NCBI GenBank assembly: GCA_900550835.1
Contig: URTP01000047.1
Coordinates: 1 to 12,917, forward strand
Direction: 5' to 3'
Length of the DNA: 12,917 nt
DNA from: an uncultured Collinsella sp.
GTDB taxonomy: Bacteria > Actinomycetota > Coriobacteriia > Coriobacteriales > Coriobacteriaceae
The notes under the pieces were generated by a model that saw only the letters and a list, made by a program, of their open reading frames with translations, ran no database searches and was not told where the DNA came from. The position numbers were made by a program, and so were the translations under genes. Position 1 is the first letter of the stretch. Each line of letters starts with the position of its first letter. Shown piece after piece: positions 12,380 through 12,917 of the stretch.

Positions 12380-12917
12380 ATGATTCATATCGTTGGCGCA
12401 GGTTCGGGCGCCGCCGACCTTATCACGCTGCGCGGGGCGCGTCTTCTACGCGCGGCCGACGTGGTCGTTTGGGCGGGGAGCCTTGTGAACCCCGAGCTGC
12501 TCGCCGAGTGCAAGGAATCCTGCGTCGTCTACGACAGCGCGCACATGACCTTGGAGGAAGTGCTCGACGTGATGTGCACGGCGGATGCGCGGGGCGAGGA
12601 AGTGGTGCGCCTGCACACGGGCGACCCGTGCCTGTACGGCGCCATCCAGGAGCAGATGGACGCTCTCGACGCGCGCGGCGTGGTCTACGAGGTGGTGCCC
12701 GGCGTGTCGAGCTTTTGCGGTGCCGCGGCGGCGCTTCGCCAGGAATACACGCTGCCGGGAATCAGCCAGTCGGTCGTGATCACGCGGCTTTCCGGGCGCA
12801 CCCCCATGCCCGCGGGCGAGGGCATGCGCACCATGGCGGAAAGCGGCTCGACTATGGTCATCTTCCTGAGCTCGGGTATGCTCGCCGAGCTTTCCGCCGA
12901 GCTTTTGGCCGCGGGCC
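12380..12917 (+). CDS. cbiF: Cobalt-precorrin-4 C11-methyltransferase (CbiF/CobM), 5' part
   Basis: An open frame runs from ATG 12380 to the window end (179 residues; the family is about 250, so roughly 70 are missing). CbiF is a cytoplasmic SAM-dependent methyltransferase that methylates C11 of cobalt-precorrin-4 in anaerobic corrin synthesis. It shows the uroporphyrinogen/precorrin methyltransferase N-terminus IVGAGSGAADLITLRGARLL (4-23), HTGDPCLYGAIQEQ (79-92), VPGVSSFCGAAAALRQEYTLP (106-126) and SQSVVITRLSGRTPMP (129-144), a set specific for CbiF/CobM rather than CbiL or CbiH. The ribosome-binding site is the purine run GGGAAGGGAAGG just upstream. It diverges from the riboswitch-controlled cbiK operon and is probably the first of a cbi cluster beyond the window. 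Exported CbiK would not serve cytoplasmic CbiF directly, which raises the question of where cobalt enters. Confidence 0.92.
   Translation, partial: MIHIVGAGSGAADLITLRGARLLRAADVVVWAGSLVNPELLAECKESCVVYDSAHMTLEEVLDVMCTADARGEEVVRLHTGDPCLYGAIQEQMDALDARGVVYEVVPGVSSFCGAAAALRQEYTLPGISQSVVITRLSGRTPMPAGEGMRTMAESGSTMVIFLSSGMLAELSAELLAAG

Noticed and set aside
1..12917. CRISPR array, rRNA, prophage or complete insertion sequence
   Set aside because: No spaced repeat array, rRNA-like segment, integrase or full transposase seen; the only mobile trace is the short IS3-like remnant.

Overview
The window looks like chromosome from a GC-rich, Gram-positive gut-type actinobacterium of the class Coriobacteriia, possibly Collinsella-like. 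This is an inference from overall base composition, gene content and many Tat or lipoprotein-type export signals; no marker gene settles the taxon.

Left part (1-6264), all on the + strand: the last 61 codons of ptsI (PTS enzyme I); two tandem PfkB-family sugar-phosphate kinases of identical length (310 aa), each followed by an intrinsic terminator; a CCA-adding enzyme gene (cca); a tRNA-Glu(CTC) with its own promoter and terminator; a UPF0104/LPG-synthase-type integral membrane protein; and a TetR-type regulator preceded by an inverted repeat. This is core carbohydrate, tRNA and envelope metabolism.

Boundary (6265-6376): a roughly 90-bp remnant of an IS3-type transposase gene on the - strand, cut at both ends, separates the core genes from the next block.

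Right part (6377-12917): a divergent tetrapyrrole/cobalt locus. On the - strand, a near-consensus promoter (TTGACA-17-TATCAT) drives a leader that holds a cobalamin riboswitch and a terminator-like hairpin. The genes that follow are a CbiK-type cobaltochelatase carrying a twin-arginine lipoprotein signal; two strong hairpins; a small lipoprotein with a NEAT-like domain; a class III substrate-binding lipoprotein with an N-terminal NEAT-like domain; a FecCD-type permease; and an ABC ATPase with N- and C-terminal extensions. On the + strand, the 5' part of cbiF (cobalt-precorrin-4 C11-methyltransferase) starts what is probably an anaerobic corrin biosynthesis operon and runs off the window.

The most interesting reading is a B12-repressed surface system in which an extracytoplasmic metallochelatase works with NEAT-like tetrapyrrole-binding lipoproteins and an ABC importer. 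This joins corrin or haem-like precursor capture and metal insertion outside the cell to corrin synthesis inside. The individual families are known; the combined function is inferred.
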